Shown: one piece after another, positions 47,665-57,039 of the stretch | Numbering within the stretch: the first letter of the stretch is position 1 | How the letters are laid out: each line of letters begins with the position of its first letter | NCBI RefSeq assembly: GCF_000835165.1 | Contig: NZ_CP007790.1 | Span: forward strand, 1,488,001 to 1,552,000 | Length of the DNA: 64,000 bases | From: Corynebacterium marinum DSM 44953 | GTDB lineage: Bacteria > Actinomycetota > Actinomycetes > Mycobacteriales > Mycobacteriaceae | Direction: 5' to 3' | Notes under the pieces: model-generated | What the model was told of the DNA's origin: nothing | Databases searched by the model: none | What the model saw: only the letters and a program-made list of their open reading frames with translations | Made by a program: the position numbers and the translations under genes

Positions 47665-48537
47665 ATGAAGCGCAACATTCTCCGCCTTTCCGCCCTCGCC
47701 TCCACCACCGTCCTCGCCGGTGTGACTCTCGCCGCCTGCGGCGACTCCTCCGGCGGCGACGGCATGCTCGCCGCCATCGAGGCCGGCGAGGTGACCGTGG
47801 GCACCAAGTACGACCAGCCGGGCCTGGGCCTGCGCAACCCGGACGGCTCGATGTCCGGCCTCGACGTGGACATCGCCGAGTACGTGGTCAACCACATCGC
47901 CGAGGAGAACGGCTGGGAGCAGCCCACCATCTCCTGGCGCGAGACCCCTTCGGCCCAGCGCGAGACCCTCATCCAGAACGGCGAGGTCGACCTCATCGCC
48001 GCGACCTACTCCATCAACCAGGGCCGCTCCGAGTCGGTCAATTTCGGCGGCCCCTACCTGGTCACCCACCAGGCGCTCCTCGTTCGGGAGGATGAGACCG
48101 AGATCTCCGACCTGGAGAGCCTGGACGGCAAGATCCTCTGCTCCGTCACCGGCTCCACCCCGGCCCAGAAGGTCAAGGAGGCGCTGCCCAGCGTCCAGCT
48201 CCAGGAGTACGACACCTACTCCTCCTGCGTCGAGGCGCTGCGCCAGGGCAACATCGACGCGATGACCACCGACGCCACCATCCTCCTCGGCTACTCCGCC
48301 CAGGCCCCGGGCCAGTTCAAGGTCCTCGAGATGGAGCGGGACGGCGAGCCCTTCACCAACGAGTACTACGGCGTCGGCCTGGCCAAGGATGACGCCGAGG
48401 GCACCGACGCCATCAACGCCGCGCTGGACGAGCTGCACGATTCGGGCGAGTTCGACACCCTCGTGCAGCAGAACCTCGGCGGTGACGAGGCAGTGTCCCC
48501 GGGCACCCCGGGCGACCTGTCCTTCCTCGACAACTAA
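47665..48537 (+). CDS. gluB: Glutamate-binding lipoprotein GluB
   Basis: A 290-residue extracellular substrate-binding protein. The signal peptide ends in the lipobox LAAC with lipidated Cys25. The rest is a type-II periplasmic-binding fold (SBP_bac_3) with GTKYDQPG, the family consensus [10 protein letters not shown], and [21 protein letters not shown]. It captures glutamate outside the membrane and hands it to GluC/GluD. AAGGAAACG precedes the ATG, 30 bases after gluA. It is probably the most abundant protein of the operon. Confidence 0.95.
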   Translation: MKRNILRLSALASTTVLAGVTLAACGDSSGGDGMLAAIEAGEVTVGTKYDQPGLGLRNPDGSMSGLDVDIAEYVVNHIAEENGWEQPTISWRETPSAQRETLIQNGEVDLIAATYSINQGRSESVNFGGPYLVTHQALLVREDETEISDLESLDGKILCSVTGSTPAQKVKEALPSVQLQEYDTYSSCVEALRQGNIDAMTTDATILLGYSAQAPGQFKVLEMERDGEPFTNEYYGVGLAKDDAEGTDAINAALDELHDSGEFDTLVQQNLGGDEAVSPGTPGDLSFLDN

Positions 48538-48560
48538 CCGCCTGACAGGGAGAGACCCCC

Positions 48561-49247
48561 ATGAGCACATTATGGGCCGACCTGGGGCCCCGGCTGTGGC
48601 CCGCCTTCTGGTTGACCATCCAGCTGACGATCTACTCCGCCATCGGCTCGATGATCCTCGGCACCATCCTCACCGCCATGAGGGTCTCCCCGGTCGGGAT
48701 CCTGCGGGGCATCGCCACGTTCTACATCAACACGGTGCGCAACACACCGCTGACCCTCATCATCATCTTCTGCTCCTTCGGCCTGTACCAGAACCTGGGT
48801 CTGGAACTCGCCGACCGTTCGTCGTCGACCTTCCTGGTGGACAACAACTTCCGCCTCGCCGTGCTCGGCTTCGTGGTGTACACCTCGGCGTTCGTGTCCG
48901 AGTCCCTGCGCTCGGGCATCAACACCGTGCACTTCGGCCAGGCGGAGGCCGCCCGCTCCCTGGGCCTGACCTTCAGCCAGACCTTCGGCAGCATCATCTT
49001 CCCGCAGGCCGTGCGCGCCGCCATCGTCCCGCTCGGCAACACCCTCATCGCCCTGACGAAGAACACCACCATCGCCTCCGCGATCGGTGTCGCCGAAGCT
49101 TCCCTGCTCATGAAGTCCACCATCGAGATCCACGCCAACATGCTGTTCGTCGTGTTCGGCATCTTCGCCCTCGGCTTCATGATCCTGACCCTGCCCACCG
49201 GCCTGGCCCTCGGCCGGCTGTCCAACCAGATGGCGGTGAGGAAATAA
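48561..49247 (+). CDS. gluC: Glutamate ABC transporter permease GluC
   Basis: A 228-residue inner-membrane permease of the His/Glu/Gln family with five hydrophobic segments. The family N-terminus [23 protein letters not shown] and RNTPL are present, and the EAA coupling loop reads [22 protein letters not shown]. It forms the translocation path with GluD. Its TAA overlaps the gluD ATG by one base (TAATG), so the two are coupled and made in equal amounts. AGGGAGAG precedes its ATG. Confidence 0.94.
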   Translation: MSTLWADLGPRLWPAFWLTIQLTIYSAIGSMILGTILTAMRVSPVGILRGIATFYINTVRNTPLTLIIIFCSFGLYQNLGLELADRSSSTFLVDNNFRLAVLGFVVYTSAFVSESLRSGINTVHFGQAEAARSLGLTFSQTFGSIIFPQAVRAAIVPLGNTLIALTKNTTIASAIGVAEASLLMKSTIEIHANMLFVVFGIFALGFMILTLPTGLALGRLSNQMAVRK

Positions 49248-50185
49248 TGGCCGTACGCGCGACAGTGCTCTACGACGCCCCCGGTCCCCGCGGGCGACGC
49301 ATCAACTCCCTCCTCACCATCCTCGCCGCGGCGGTCACCCTGCTGGCCGTCGGCTGGATCGGGTGGACCCTGAACAACAACGGCCAGCTCACCGCCGCGA
49401 AGTGGACCCCGTTCCTCGATTCGCAGACCTGGCAGACCTACATTCTGCCTGGCCTGTGGGGCACCCTGCGCTCGGCCTTCGTGTCCATCATCCTGGCGAT
49501 GGTCCTCGGTGTCCTGCTGGGGTTGGGCCGCCTGTCCGAGCTGGCGTGGCTGCGCTGGATCTGCGCCGTCATCGTCGAGTTCTTCCGCGCCATCCCGGTG
49601 CTGCTGCTGATGATCTTCGCCTACCAGCTCTTCGCGGTGTACAACATGGTCCCCCCGCGGCAGCTCGCCTTCGCGGCGGTGGTCTTCGGCCTCACCATGT
49701 ACAACGGTTCAGTCGTCGCGGAGATCCTGCGCTCGGGCATCAAGTCGCTGCCGAAGGGACAGACCGAGGCGGCCCGCGCGCTCGGGCTCTCCCACCAGCA
49801 GACCATGCGGACGATCCTCCTGCCCCAGGCGATCGCCGCGATGCTCCCGGCACTCATCGCCCAGATGGTCATCGCGCTGAAGGATTCTGCACTCGGCTAC
49901 CAGATCGGTTACGTCGAGGTCGTCCGCTCCGGCATCCAGTCCGCGTCCGTCAACCAGAACTTCCTGGCGTCGCTGACCGTGGTCGCGATGATCATGATCC
50001 TCATCAACTGGGCGCTGACGTCCCTGGCGCAGCGCGTCGAACGCCAGCTGCGTGCCGGACGGGCCCGCCGCAACATCCTGGCCAAGGTCCCCGAGATGCC
50101 GGACCAGGGCCTGGAGACCAAGGACAACGTCAACGTCGACTGGCACGACCCGGATTACGTCGAGATCAAGAACCCCGGGCAGTAG
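49247..50185 (+). CDS. gluD: Glutamate ABC transporter permease GluD
   Basis: A 312-residue permease, longer than GluC because of an N-terminal hydrophilic stretch and a first span at about residues 22-42, plus a C-terminal cytoplasmic tail (about 45 residues, acidic, ending [12 protein letters not shown]). The core has [29 protein letters not shown] and the EAA loop [23 protein letters not shown]. It pairs with GluC. The ATG at 49247 overlaps the gluC stop. A strong hairpin follows the gene. Confidence 0.94.
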   Translation: MAVRATVLYDAPGPRGRRINSLLTILAAAVTLLAVGWIGWTLNNNGQLTAAKWTPFLDSQTWQTYILPGLWGTLRSAFVSIILAMVLGVLLGLGRLSELAWLRWICAVIVEFFRAIPVLLLMIFAYQLFAVYNMVPPRQLAFAAVVFGLTMYNGSVVAEILRSGIKSLPKGQTEAARALGLSHQQTMRTILLPQAIAAMLPALIAQMVIALKDSALGYQIGYVEVVRSGIQSASVNQNFLASLTVVAMIMILINWALTSLAQRVERQLRAGRARRNILAKVPEMPDQGLETKDNVNVDWHDPDYVEIKNPGQ

Positions 50186-50201
50186 GGCCCCGGACAGCAC
50201 T

Positions 50202-50232
50202 GGACCGCCGCACCCCTCGGGTGCGGCGGTCC
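50202..50232. terminator. Bidirectional hairpin between gluD and recX
   Basis: A perfect 14-bp stem (50202-50215 with 50219-50232) with a 3-base CTC loop lies 16 bases after gluD and 27 bases after recX on the other strand. Without a T-tract on either side, but very stable. Confidence 0.75.
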
Positions 50233-50259
50233 TCCCCTGCCGCGGGTTGCTCCGGGGTT

Positions 50260-50838
50260 TTATCCGTCCAGCTCCGCCAGGCGGCCGTCGAGGGCCTCGC
50301 GGGCGATCCGCAGACTCATGCCCTGCTGGAAACCGCGGCGCGCCAGCACCCCGACAATGCGGCGCAGCGCTTTGTCGGTTTCCGCCCGGTCGGCCGGCAC
50401 CTCCCGGATTCCCCTTGCCTTCTTCTCCGCCAGGGCCCGGGCGGTGGCCTCCTCGTCGGCGGCGCCGATCTGCCCGAGCGCGCCGGCCCTCGTGGCGTCG
50501 TCGACACCCTTGTCGCGAAGTTCCCGGTCCAGCACCCGGGCGGATTTGCCGCGGCGCGCGTGACGCTGCCGGACCCATTCGTGGGCGAAGTCGGCGTCGT
50601 TGACGAGGTTGACGGCAGCCAGATCGTCGAGCACGTCGTCGACAACCACCGGTTCGAATTCCGCGTCGATGAGGCGGCCACGGAGTTCGTGCCGCGAACG
50701 TGCCCGGGCGTCGAGCAGCCCGAGCGCGCGCTTGCGGACGGCAGCCTTAGCTTCCTCCGCCTCCCGGTCCAGCTGCCCCGGGGTGAACTCGGCGATCGCC
50801 TGCTTCAGCTGGGCGATCTTCTGGTCCTGGCTACGCAT
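50260..50838 (-). CDS. recX: RecA regulator RecX
   Basis: A 192-residue helical protein that caps and inhibits RecA filaments. Three tandem RecX three-helix repeats are visible: ALGLLDARARSRHELRGRLIDAEF, VVDDVLDDLAAVNLVNDADFAHEWV and RVLDRELRDKGVDDATRAGAL, preceded by about 30 charged residues. It starts at 50838, nine bases after the recA stop, so it is transcribed with recA and should share SOS induction. Confidence 0.94.
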   Translation of the reverse strand: MRSQDQKIAQLKQAIAEFTPGQLDREAEEAKAAVRKRALGLLDARARSRHELRGRLIDAEFEPVVVDDVLDDLAAVNLVNDADFAHEWVRQRHARRGKSARVLDRELRDKGVDDATRAGALGQIGAADEEATARALAEKKARGIREVPADRAETDKALRRIVGVLARRGFQQGMSLRIAREALDGRLAELDG

Positions 50839-50847
50839 GCTGTCCTC

Positions 50848-52011
50848 CTACTCGGCGGCGCCTGCCACGAGCCCGGTCTCCGCCCCGGCCTTTTCTCCGT
50901 CTGCGTCCTCGTCGTCGTCGAAGTCGACGTCGACGTTGGGGAGCATGTCGACCGGATCATCGCTGAGGGTGTCGTCCACGGCCGCGGCCTCCGGGCCGAT
51001 GCCGAGCTTGAGGAAGATCTTCCGCTCGATCTCGTCCGCCAGCTCCGGCGTCTCCTTGAGCAGCAGGCGGGCCTTCTCCTTGCCCTGACCGAGCTGGTCC
51101 CCCTCGTAGGTGAACCAGGAGCCCGACTTCTTCACGATGCCGTTCTCCACACCCATGTCGATGATGGAGGACTCGCGCGAAATGCCCTCGCCGTACATGA
51201 TGTCGAACTCGGCGATCTTGAACGGCGGGGACACCTTGTTCTTGACCACCTTGACGCGGGTGCGGTTACCGATGGCGTCCTGGCCGTCCTTCAAGGTCTG
51301 GATGCGGCGCACGTCCAGGCGGATGGAGGCGTAGAACTTGAGGGCCTTGCCGCCGGTCGTGGTCTCCGGGGAGCCGAACATGACGCCGATCTTCTCGCGC
51401 AGCTGGTTGATGAAGATCGCGGTGGTGCCGGAGGTGTGCAGCGCGCCGGTCATCTTGCGCAGGGCCTGGCTCATGAGGCGGGCCTGCAGGCCGACGTGGC
51501 TGTCACCCATCTCGCCCTCGATCTCCGCCTTCGGGGTCAGCGCCGCGACGGAGTCGATGACGAGGATGTCGATGGCGCCGGAACGCACCAGCATGTCGGC
51601 GATCTCCAGCGCCTGCTCGCCGGTGTCCGGCTGGGAGACCAGCAGGTTGTCGGTGTCCACGCCGAGCTTCTTGGCGTAGTCGGGGTCCAGCGCGTGCTCT
51701 GCGTCAATGAACGCGGCGATACCGCCGGCCTTCTGCGCCTGGGCGATGGCGTGCAGCGCGACGGTGGTCTTGCCGGAGGATTCCGGGCCGTAGATTTCGA
51801 CCACCCGGCCGCGCGGGAAACCGCCGATGCCCAGGGCTACGTCAATCGCCGTGTTACCGGAGGAGATGACCTGGATCGGCGGCCGGTTCTCGTCGCCGAG
51901 GCGCATGACTGCGCCCTTGCCGTAGTCCTTCTCGATCATCGCCAGCGCGGCGTCGAGCGCCTTCTGCCGGTCGTCGCCCTTAGCGGAGGTGGCCTTCTTC
52001 TTGGTTGCCAT
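50848..52011 (-). CDS. recA: Recombinase RecA
   Basis: A 387-residue strand-exchange ATPase and SOS co-protease. Walker A GPESSGKT is at residues 75-82. The core also has [14 protein letters not shown] and the L2 loop [18 protein letters not shown]. The acidic C-terminus ([16 protein letters not shown]) is longer than in E. coli and typical of actinobacteria. Start ATG at 52011 with AAGGA nine bases upstream; the frame open to 52209 belongs to the leader. A LexA-like box lies at 52204-52219 and the DUF3046 gene is further upstream. Confidence 0.97.
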   Translation of the reverse strand: MATKKKATSAKGDDRQKALDAALAMIEKDYGKGAVMRLGDENRPPIQVISSGNTAIDVALGIGGFPRGRVVEIYGPESSGKTTVALHAIAQAQKAGGIAAFIDAEHALDPDYAKKLGVDTDNLLVSQPDTGEQALEIADMLVRSGAIDILVIDSVAALTPKAEIEGEMGDSHVGLQARLMSQALRKMTGALHTSGTTAIFINQLREKIGVMFGSPETTTGGKALKFYASIRLDVRRIQTLKDGQDAIGNRTRVKVVKNKVSPPFKIAEFDIMYGEGISRESSIIDMGVENGIVKKSGSWFTYEGDQLGQGKEKARLLLKETPELADEIERKIFLKLGIGPEAAAVDDTLSDDPVDMLPNVDVDFDDDEDADGEKAGAETGLVAGAAE

Positions 52012-52203
52012 GGTGGTGTTTCCTTCTGTCGGGTGGTCGTCGGTGACGTCGGTGGGTTGCTCGTGTGTGAAAGTGTCCACACCCTCTTGGACTCCGGCAG
52101 CCCGCGTCAGGTTCCCGGAACCGGGAGGGTCAACCTCCCGCGCAATTTCTGGCCCCACAGTATCCACAGGCCGGGACACAATGTTCGTCGAGTTCGAACA
52201 TAC

Positions 52204-52219
52204 ACGCACATCTGTTCGA
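52204..52219. promoter_or_regulatory. SOS (LexA) box upstream of recA
   Basis: ACGCACATCTGTTCGA matches TCGAACA-N2-TGTTCGA with only two mismatches in the 14 defined bases, with a perfect right half. A perfect left half (TCGAACAT) overlaps nearby at 52194-52201. The site is about 190 bases before the recA start. Confidence 0.65.
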
Positions 52220-52227
52220 AGGCAACG

Positions 52228-52443
52228 TCAGTGCTCGCCCATGTCGCGCCCGAGTCGGCGCCCCTCCGGAACATCGAAGTCGTCGCACAGTTCCAACCAG
52301 ACCTGGCGCAGGTCAGCCCCATCGTCGAGAAGCTCCCCGGGCGTGCGCCCACTGGAGGCCAGGACGTGGGAATGGACGAGAAACCGAGCCTGGGGCCGCC
52401 CGAACTCGTCCTCGAGGAGCTGATGGAATTCCGTCAGTCGCAT
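52228..52443 (-). CDS. DUF3046 family small protein
   Basis: A 71-residue protein of the DUF3046 family, which lies directly upstream of recA in most actinobacteria (Rv2738c position). The whole chain fits: MRLTEFHQLLEDEFG, the conserved LVHSHVLASSGRTPGELLDDG block, and VWLELCDDFDVPEGRR. Function unknown; the position suggests a link to recombination or simply conserved synteny. ATG at 52443: TATCAT lies six bases upstream on the minus strand with no Shine-Dalgarno, so it is probably leaderless. The longer frame to 52506 would enter the bioY operator. Confidence 0.85.
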   Translation of the reverse strand: MRLTEFHQLLEDEFGRPQARFLVHSHVLASSGRTPGELLDDGADLRQVWLELCDDFDVPEGRRLGRDMGEH

Positions 52444-52492
52444 GCCAGCATGATACCGGCAGAGTTGTCCACAGCACTCCCCCACCCCTGAC

Positions 52493-52505
52493 TGAACGCC
52501 GTTCA
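52493..52505. promoter_or_regulatory. BioQ-type operator before bioYMN
   Basis: TGAACGCCGTTCA is a perfect 13-bp palindrome and fits the BioQ consensus TGAAC-N3-GTTAC reported for C. glutamicum biotin genes, with two deviations that improve symmetry. It ends five bases before a TAACGT -10 candidate (52510-52515), so a bound repressor would block bioY. Confidence 0.65.
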
Positions 52506-52523
52506 ATGATAACGTGATCCACT

Positions 52524-53108
52524 ATGACAACCACCGCGTCCCGCACCTCGCGGTCCTCGATCCAGGACCTGGCCTACATCGCCGTATTCGCCGCGCTGAT
52601 CATCGTGCTGGCCTTCGTCTCCATCCCGGTCGGCGCGGCCGGCGTGCCCGTCGTCCTCCAGAACGCGGCCATCGTCCTCGCCGGCCTCGTTCTCGGCGGC
52701 CGCCGCGGTTTCCTCGCCGCCGCGCTCTTCCTGTTCCTCGGCCTCATCGGACTGCCCGTGCTGGCCGGCGGCCGCACCACCCTCGCGGCCCTGGCCGGAC
52801 CCACCGTCGGCTACCTCGTCGGCTACCTCGTCTCCGCCGGCGCCGCCGGGCTGATCGCCTACCGCGCGCCGGCCCGCAACAGGCGGGTGCAGGCAGTGTG
52901 GTTCAGCGCCGCCGCCGCCGTCGGCCTGGCGCTCCAGTACCTCTGCGGCGCCCTCGGCCTCGTCTGGCGCGCCGGCCTGAGTCTCGCCGAGGCGGTCGTC
53001 GCACAGGGCGCCTTCCTCATCCCGGACGCCGCCAAGTTCGCCGTCATGGTCGTCATCGCCCTCGGCATCCACGCCGCGTTCCCGGACCTGCTCTCCCGGC
53101 GGAAATAA
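52524..53108 (+). CDS. bioY: Biotin transporter S component BioY
   Basis: A 194-residue membrane protein with six hydrophobic helices that binds biotin with high affinity. The BioY parts are visible: DLAYIAVFAALIIVLAFVSIPVGAAGVPVVLQN at the N-terminus, LGGRRGFLAAALFLFLGLIGLPVLAGG, and GPTVGYLVGYLVSA. It works with BioM and BioN as an energy-coupling-factor transporter. No Shine-Dalgarno; TAACGT lies 8 bases before the ATG, so it is likely leaderless and repressed by BioQ through the palindrome at 52493-52505. Its TAA overlaps the bioM ATG (TAATG). Confidence 0.95.
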   Translation: MTTTASRTSRSSIQDLAYIAVFAALIIVLAFVSIPVGAAGVPVVLQNAAIVLAGLVLGGRRGFLAAALFLFLGLIGLPVLAGGRTTLAALAGPTVGYLVGYLVSAGAAGLIAYRAPARNRRVQAVWFSAAAAVGLALQYLCGALGLVWRAGLSLAEAVVAQGAFLIPDAAKFAVMVVIALGIHAAFPDLLSRRK

Positions 53109-53797
53109 TGCCCGCCGTCACCTTCGACGACGTCTCCGTCCTCTTCGACGGGGACAGCTCGCCCACCCTGGACCGGATCAACCTCGAACTGACGGAGCAC
53201 CGCATCGGCATCATCGGTTCCAACGGTTCCGGCAAATCCACCCTCGCCCGCCTCATCAACGGCCTGGGTTCCGCCACCTCCGGGCGGGTGCGCGTGGACG
53301 GGCGCGACGTGGACAAGCACGGCCGCGAGATCCGCAGACGTGTCGGCTTCGTCTTCTCCGACGCCGAGAACCAGATCGTCATGCCCCAGGTGCGCGACGA
53401 CGTCGCCTTCTCGCTGCGCCGCCTGAAACTTCCCCGCCTCGAACGGGACGCGCGTATCGACGCCGCCCTCGACCGCTTCGGTCTCACCGGCCTCGCCGAC
53501 GCCTCCCCCCACACCCTGTCCGGCGGCCAGAAGCAGCTGCTGGCGCTCGCCGCGGTCCTGGTCATGGAACCCGCGCTGATCATCGCCGACGAGCCGACCA
53601 CACTGCTTGACCTGCGCAACCGCGCCCGCATCGCCCGCGAATTCGCCCGCCTGGAGCAGCAGCTCATCGTGGTCACCCACGACCTGGAGATCCTCGAGGG
53701 TTTCGACCGGGTGATCTGCCTCGACAACGGCCGCGTTGTCGCCGACGGGGCGCCCCGCGAGGTGTGCGAGCGCTACCGCGCCCTGATGCTGGCATGA
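53108..53797 (+). CDS. bioM: Biotin transporter ATPase BioM
   Basis: A 229-residue ECF-type ATPase powering biotin uptake. Walker A GSNGSGKST (37-45), a Q-loop in FVFSDAENQIVMPQVRDDVAF with the ECF-typical xENQ, the signature LSGGQKQL, Walker B LIIADEPTTLLD, and the switch VTHDLEIL. The signature reads GGQKQL rather than GGQxQR, as in other BioM proteins. The start overlaps the bioY stop and the end overlaps the bioN start (ATGA), giving a tightly coupled three-gene operon. Confidence 0.95.
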   Translation: MPAVTFDDVSVLFDGDSSPTLDRINLELTEHRIGIIGSNGSGKSTLARLINGLGSATSGRVRVDGRDVDKHGREIRRRVGFVFSDAENQIVMPQVRDDVAFSLRRLKLPRLERDARIDAALDRFGLTGLADASPHTLSGGQKQLLALAAVLVMEPALIIADEPTTLLDLRNRARIAREFARLEQQLIVVTHDLEILEGFDRVICLDNGRVVADGAPREVCERYRALMLA

Positions 53798-54405
53798 GGA
53801 ACATCCCGCTCGGCGTCTATCTTCCCGGCCGCACCCTCATCCACCGCGCCCCCGCGGGCGGTAAGTTCCTGGCGCTCCTCGCCTTCATCCTGGCGTCCAC
53901 CGTCCTCGTGGACACCCCCCTCGCCGCCGCCGGATGGCTGGGCGCGGTGGCGGCGGGTTACGCGGCCGCGCGCGTGCCGCTGCGGACCGCCGTCGGACAG
54001 ACCGCCCCGGTACTGCCCGTCCTCCTGGTGCTCGGCGCCTTCCAGTGGTGGCAGCGCGGCCTCGACTTCGCGTTGACCACGGTCATCGTGCTGCTGGCTT
54101 CGGTGGCCGCCGCGGCGCTGCTCACTCTGACCACCACGATCTCCGAACTCATGGGGGCCATCGAGAAGGGGTTGTCCCCCTTCGGACGTTTCGGGTTGCC
54201 CGTGGAGACCATCTCCCTGGCGGTCTCGCTGACCATCCGACTCATCCCCCTCCAGCTGGCGACGGTCACCGAGGTGCTGGCGGCCCGGAAGGCCAGGGGC
54301 GCGGGATTCTCCGTCACGGCCTTCGGCACACCCGTCCTCATCCGCTCCATCCGCCGCGCCCGACTCCTGGCCGAGGCCCTCATCGCCCGTGGCGTGGCGG
54401 ACTGA
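53794..54405 (+). CDS. bioN: Biotin transporter T component BioN
   Basis: A 203-residue transmembrane coupling protein of the CbiQ/EcfT family. It has about four or five hydrophobic segments and an Ala-Arg-Gly signature, LAARKARGAG, in the coupling helix, with a second basic site at RSIRRARLLAEALIARGV. It transmits ATP hydrolysis by BioM to BioY. ATG at 53794 (MRNIPLGVYLPGRTLIHRAPAG) overlaps the bioM stop. Some bacteria use BioY alone; here the complete transporter is present. It converges on the iron-type transporter genes. Confidence 0.94.
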   Translation: MRNIPLGVYLPGRTLIHRAPAGGKFLALLAFILASTVLVDTPLAAAGWLGAVAAGYAAARVPLRTAVGQTAPVLPVLLVLGAFQWWQRGLDFALTTVIVLLASVAAAALLTLTTTISELMGAIEKGLSPFGRFGLPVETISLAVSLTIRLIPLQLATVTEVLAARKARGAGFSVTAFGTPVLIRSIRRARLLAEALIARGVAD

Positions 54406-54430
54406 CCCTGGTTCCACGGGCCGCGGCGGT

Positions 54431-55462
54431 TCATCCGAGCGGAACGGCCGGAAGGTCGGCCGCAACCGAGGCCACCACCGCCTGGCCGGACGTGAAACGC
54501 GGGGATCCCAGCTCCCGGGCGAACAGGAGCCCGGCACGGGTGTCCTCCGTGGCTGCGCCGAGCCGGTCCTGCGGCGCCAGCCGCAACCCGCGCGCGGGCC
54601 GGAGCTGGTAGAGCGTGGAATGGCCGAAGAACTCCACGTGGACCACCTCCGCGTCGAAGGAGAGCCGGGCAGCTGGTCCGACCGCGGGCGCGGCGGGCGT
54701 GAGGGTGATCTGCTCGGGGCGCAGCACCCGGCCGTCCTCGAGGATTGCGCAGGTCCCCAGGAAATTCGCCACCCAGGCATGGGTCGGATGCGCGTACAAC
54801 TCCGCGGGGCTGCCCGACTGCGCCACCTCCCCCGCGCGGAGGACGGCGACGAGGTCCGCCATCGACAGCGCCTCGTCCTGGTCATGGGTCACGATCACCG
54901 CCGCGGTGCCTGCCTCCCGCAGGATCGCGGCCACATCCCGGCGCAGGCGTGTGCGCAGCGCCGCGTCGAGGGCGGCGAAGGGTTCGTCGAGGAGCACGAG
55001 GTCCGGGGCGGGCGCCAACGCGCGGGCCAGGGCCACACGCTGGGCCTGGCCGCCGGAGACCTGGGAGGACCTGCGGTCCGCCAGCGCCGTGACGTCGACC
55101 AGCTCCATCAACTCCGCCACCCGTGCGCGGCGCCGGGCGGCGGGGACGTGCCTGATGCCGAACGCGATGTTGTCCGCGATGGTCAGATGCGGGAACAGCG
55201 CCGCCTCCTGCGGGACCAGCCCCACCCGGCGCTTCTCCGGCGCGAGGGCGGTGACCTCCCGCCCGGCCAGACTGACGGTCCCGGACGTCGCCGGCAGGAG
55301 TCCCGCGATCACCCGCAGCAACGTTGTCTTCCCGCAGCCGCTCGGACCGAGCACCGCCAGGAGTTCTCCGTCGGGCAGGTCGAGGGAGATCTCGCGGAGC
55401 ACCGGCGTCGACCGGCGGCCGTACGTCGCGCTGAGGCCGCGGACGGAGAGGTCGGGGGTCAT
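54431..55462 (-). CDS. Fe3+-type ABC transporter, ATP-binding protein
   Basis: A 343-residue ATPase of the FbpC/PotA group. Walker A GPSGCGKTT (39-47), Q-loop LVPQEAALFPHLT, signature VSGGQAQR (VSGGQ instead of LSGGQ, an accepted variant), Walker B LVLLDEPFAALD, and switch VTHDQDEAL. The C-terminal about 100 residues form a TOBE-like regulatory domain, as in iron-transporting FbpC. It is the last gene of an operon with the permease and binding protein, overlapping the permease stop by four bases. The DtxR box upstream of the operon indicates iron as substrate. Confidence 0.93.
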   Translation of the reverse strand: MTPDLSVRGLSATYGRRSTPVLREISLDLPDGELLAVLGPSGCGKTTLLRVIAGLLPATSGTVSLAGREVTALAPEKRRVGLVPQEAALFPHLTIADNIAFGIRHVPAARRRARVAELMELVDVTALADRRSSQVSGGQAQRVALARALAPAPDLVLLDEPFAALDAALRTRLRRDVAAILREAGTAAVIVTHDQDEALSMADLVAVLRAGEVAQSGSPAELYAHPTHAWVANFLGTCAILEDGRVLRPEQITLTPAAPAVGPAARLSFDAEVVHVEFFGHSTLYQLRPARGLRLAPQDRLGAATEDTRAGLLFARELGSPRFTSGQAVVASVAADLPAVPLG

Positions 55463-56970
55463 CGGGGTTGTCCTTCCGGGGAACGCGCCAGGGCGAGGGC
55501 GGGAATGGTCGCCGCGGCGATGAGCAGTAGGGCGTACGGGGCCGCCGCGCCGTATGCCTGGATGTCGGTGAGCTGCCACAGGCGGGTGGCCAGGGTGTCG
55601 GTGCCGATGGGACGCATCATCAGGGTGGCGGGAAGCTCCTTCATGATGGTCACCGCCACGATGAGGGCGCCGGCGGTGATGCCCGGCCAGGCGATCTTCG
55701 CGGTCACCTCGGCCCACACCTGGCGGGGGCTGCGCCCGAGCGTGCGCGCGACGTCCTCGTAGGAGGTGGGAACCTGGGCGATGGCCGAGCGGGCCGATCC
55801 CATTGCCTTGGGCACGAACATGATTCCGTAGGCGATGACCAGCAGAGTCGTGGTCTGGTACAGGCCCGGGGCGAAGGCCAGGGCAAAGTAGACCATGGAC
55901 AGGCCGATGACGATGCCCGGCAGCCCGTGGCCCAGGAACGTGACGGTCTCCAGGCTGCCGACGACGCGGCCGCGGTGCCGGGCGGCGAGGATGCTGATGG
56001 GCAGCGCCATCACGGTGGCGATGAACGCCCCGCCGAAACCCAGGGCGAGGGTGGCCCCCGCGGCACGGAACATCCGCGCCCATTCGACCTCGTTCTCCGC
56101 GACGCTGAGTCCGAGGCGCAGGAGGAAGGCCGTCAGCGGCACCATCACCGCGGCGATGAAGACGGCGGCCAGGGCGGCGCTGACGGCGGCGCGTGCCCAG
56201 CCGGGCAGCACGATCGGCGCATTGGCGTCGTCCCCGGTCCGCGTGGTGACGACGGGCCGGCGCACGATCCGCTCGCCGACCACGGCGACGAGCGCCATGG
56301 CCACCAGAATCACCGAGAGCACCACTGCCAGCGAGCGGTTGAAGCTCCCCGAGAAGGCCTGCTGCACCGCGGTGGTGAGCGTGGAGTAGCGCATGATCGC
56401 CACCACGCCGAATTCCGCGATGGAGTAGAGGGCGACCAGCAGGGCCCCCGCCCCGGCGGCCGGGGCGATCTGCGGCAGCGTCATCGTGGCGAAACTACGG
56501 ACCGGCCCGTATCCGAGCGTGCGTGCCACGTGCTCGTAGGAGCGGTCTGCCCGGCGGAACGCCGCCGCGGCGGGGAGGGTGACGTAGGGGGTGGTGGCCA
56601 GCACCAGAACGAGCCACGACCCGGTGAATCCGCGCAGCGGCGTGAGGTCCACCCAGGCGATTCCCGCGACGTAGGAGGGCACGGCCAGGGGCAGGGTGGC
56701 CGCCAGCCACCACAGCTTCTCTCCCCCGAGGCGCAGCCGCGTGATGGCGAAGGCGGTGGACACCCCGAGGACCAGCGCGCTGGCGGTCACCGCCAGGGTG
56801 AGTTTGAGGGTGTTGAGCACCTGGATCCAGGTGCCGGGCCGTGAGAAGGCCCGCGCGACGGCCTCCGGCGGGGCGTCGACAAGCTCCCTGAGCAGGAAGG
56901 CGAGCGGAGTGGCCACCGCAGCGGCGGCGAGCAGCGCCGGAAACACCACTGCGGGTGAGGGCTGTCGCAC
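55459..56970 (-). CDS. Fe3+-type ABC transporter, fused permease (FbpB-like)
   Basis: A 503-residue membrane protein with about twelve spans formed by two homologous permease halves fused in one chain, typical of FbpB/SfuB. Each half has an EAA-like loop: VARTLGYGPVRSFATMTLPQIAP in the first and VARTLGRSPRQVWAEVTAKIAWPG in the second. It forms the channel for ferric ion delivered by the binding protein and is driven by the ATPase encoded downstream. It starts at 56970, 69 bases after the binding-protein gene. Confidence 0.94.
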   Translation of the reverse strand: MRQPSPAVVFPALLAAAAVATPLAFLLRELVDAPPEAVARAFSRPGTWIQVLNTLKLTLAVTASALVLGVSTAFAITRLRLGGEKLWWLAATLPLAVPSYVAGIAWVDLTPLRGFTGSWLVLVLATTPYVTLPAAAAFRRADRSYEHVARTLGYGPVRSFATMTLPQIAPAAGAGALLVALYSIAEFGVVAIMRYSTLTTAVQQAFSGSFNRSLAVVLSVILVAMALVAVVGERIVRRPVVTTRTGDDANAPIVLPGWARAAVSAALAAVFIAAVMVPLTAFLLRLGLSVAENEVEWARMFRAAGATLALGFGGAFIATVMALPISILAARHRGRVVGSLETVTFLGHGLPGIVIGLSMVYFALAFAPGLYQTTTLLVIAYGIMFVPKAMGSARSAIAQVPTSYEDVARTLGRSPRQVWAEVTAKIAWPGITAGALIVAVTIMKELPATLMMRPIGTDTLATRLWQLTDIQAYGAAAPYALLLIAAATIPALALARSPEGQPR

Positions 56971-57039
56971 GGGCGGGTCCTTCTGGTTTCGGAGCGAAGA
57001 GCGGGGCCGGGCCGCAGACGTGGAGGCCCCGCGTCGGGT

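Noticed and set aside
49363-52491. A 1042-codon plus-strand frame across gluD, recX and recA
   Set aside because: It covers gluD in the wrong frame and runs antisense to recX and recA, crosses a strong terminator, and has low-complexity composition.
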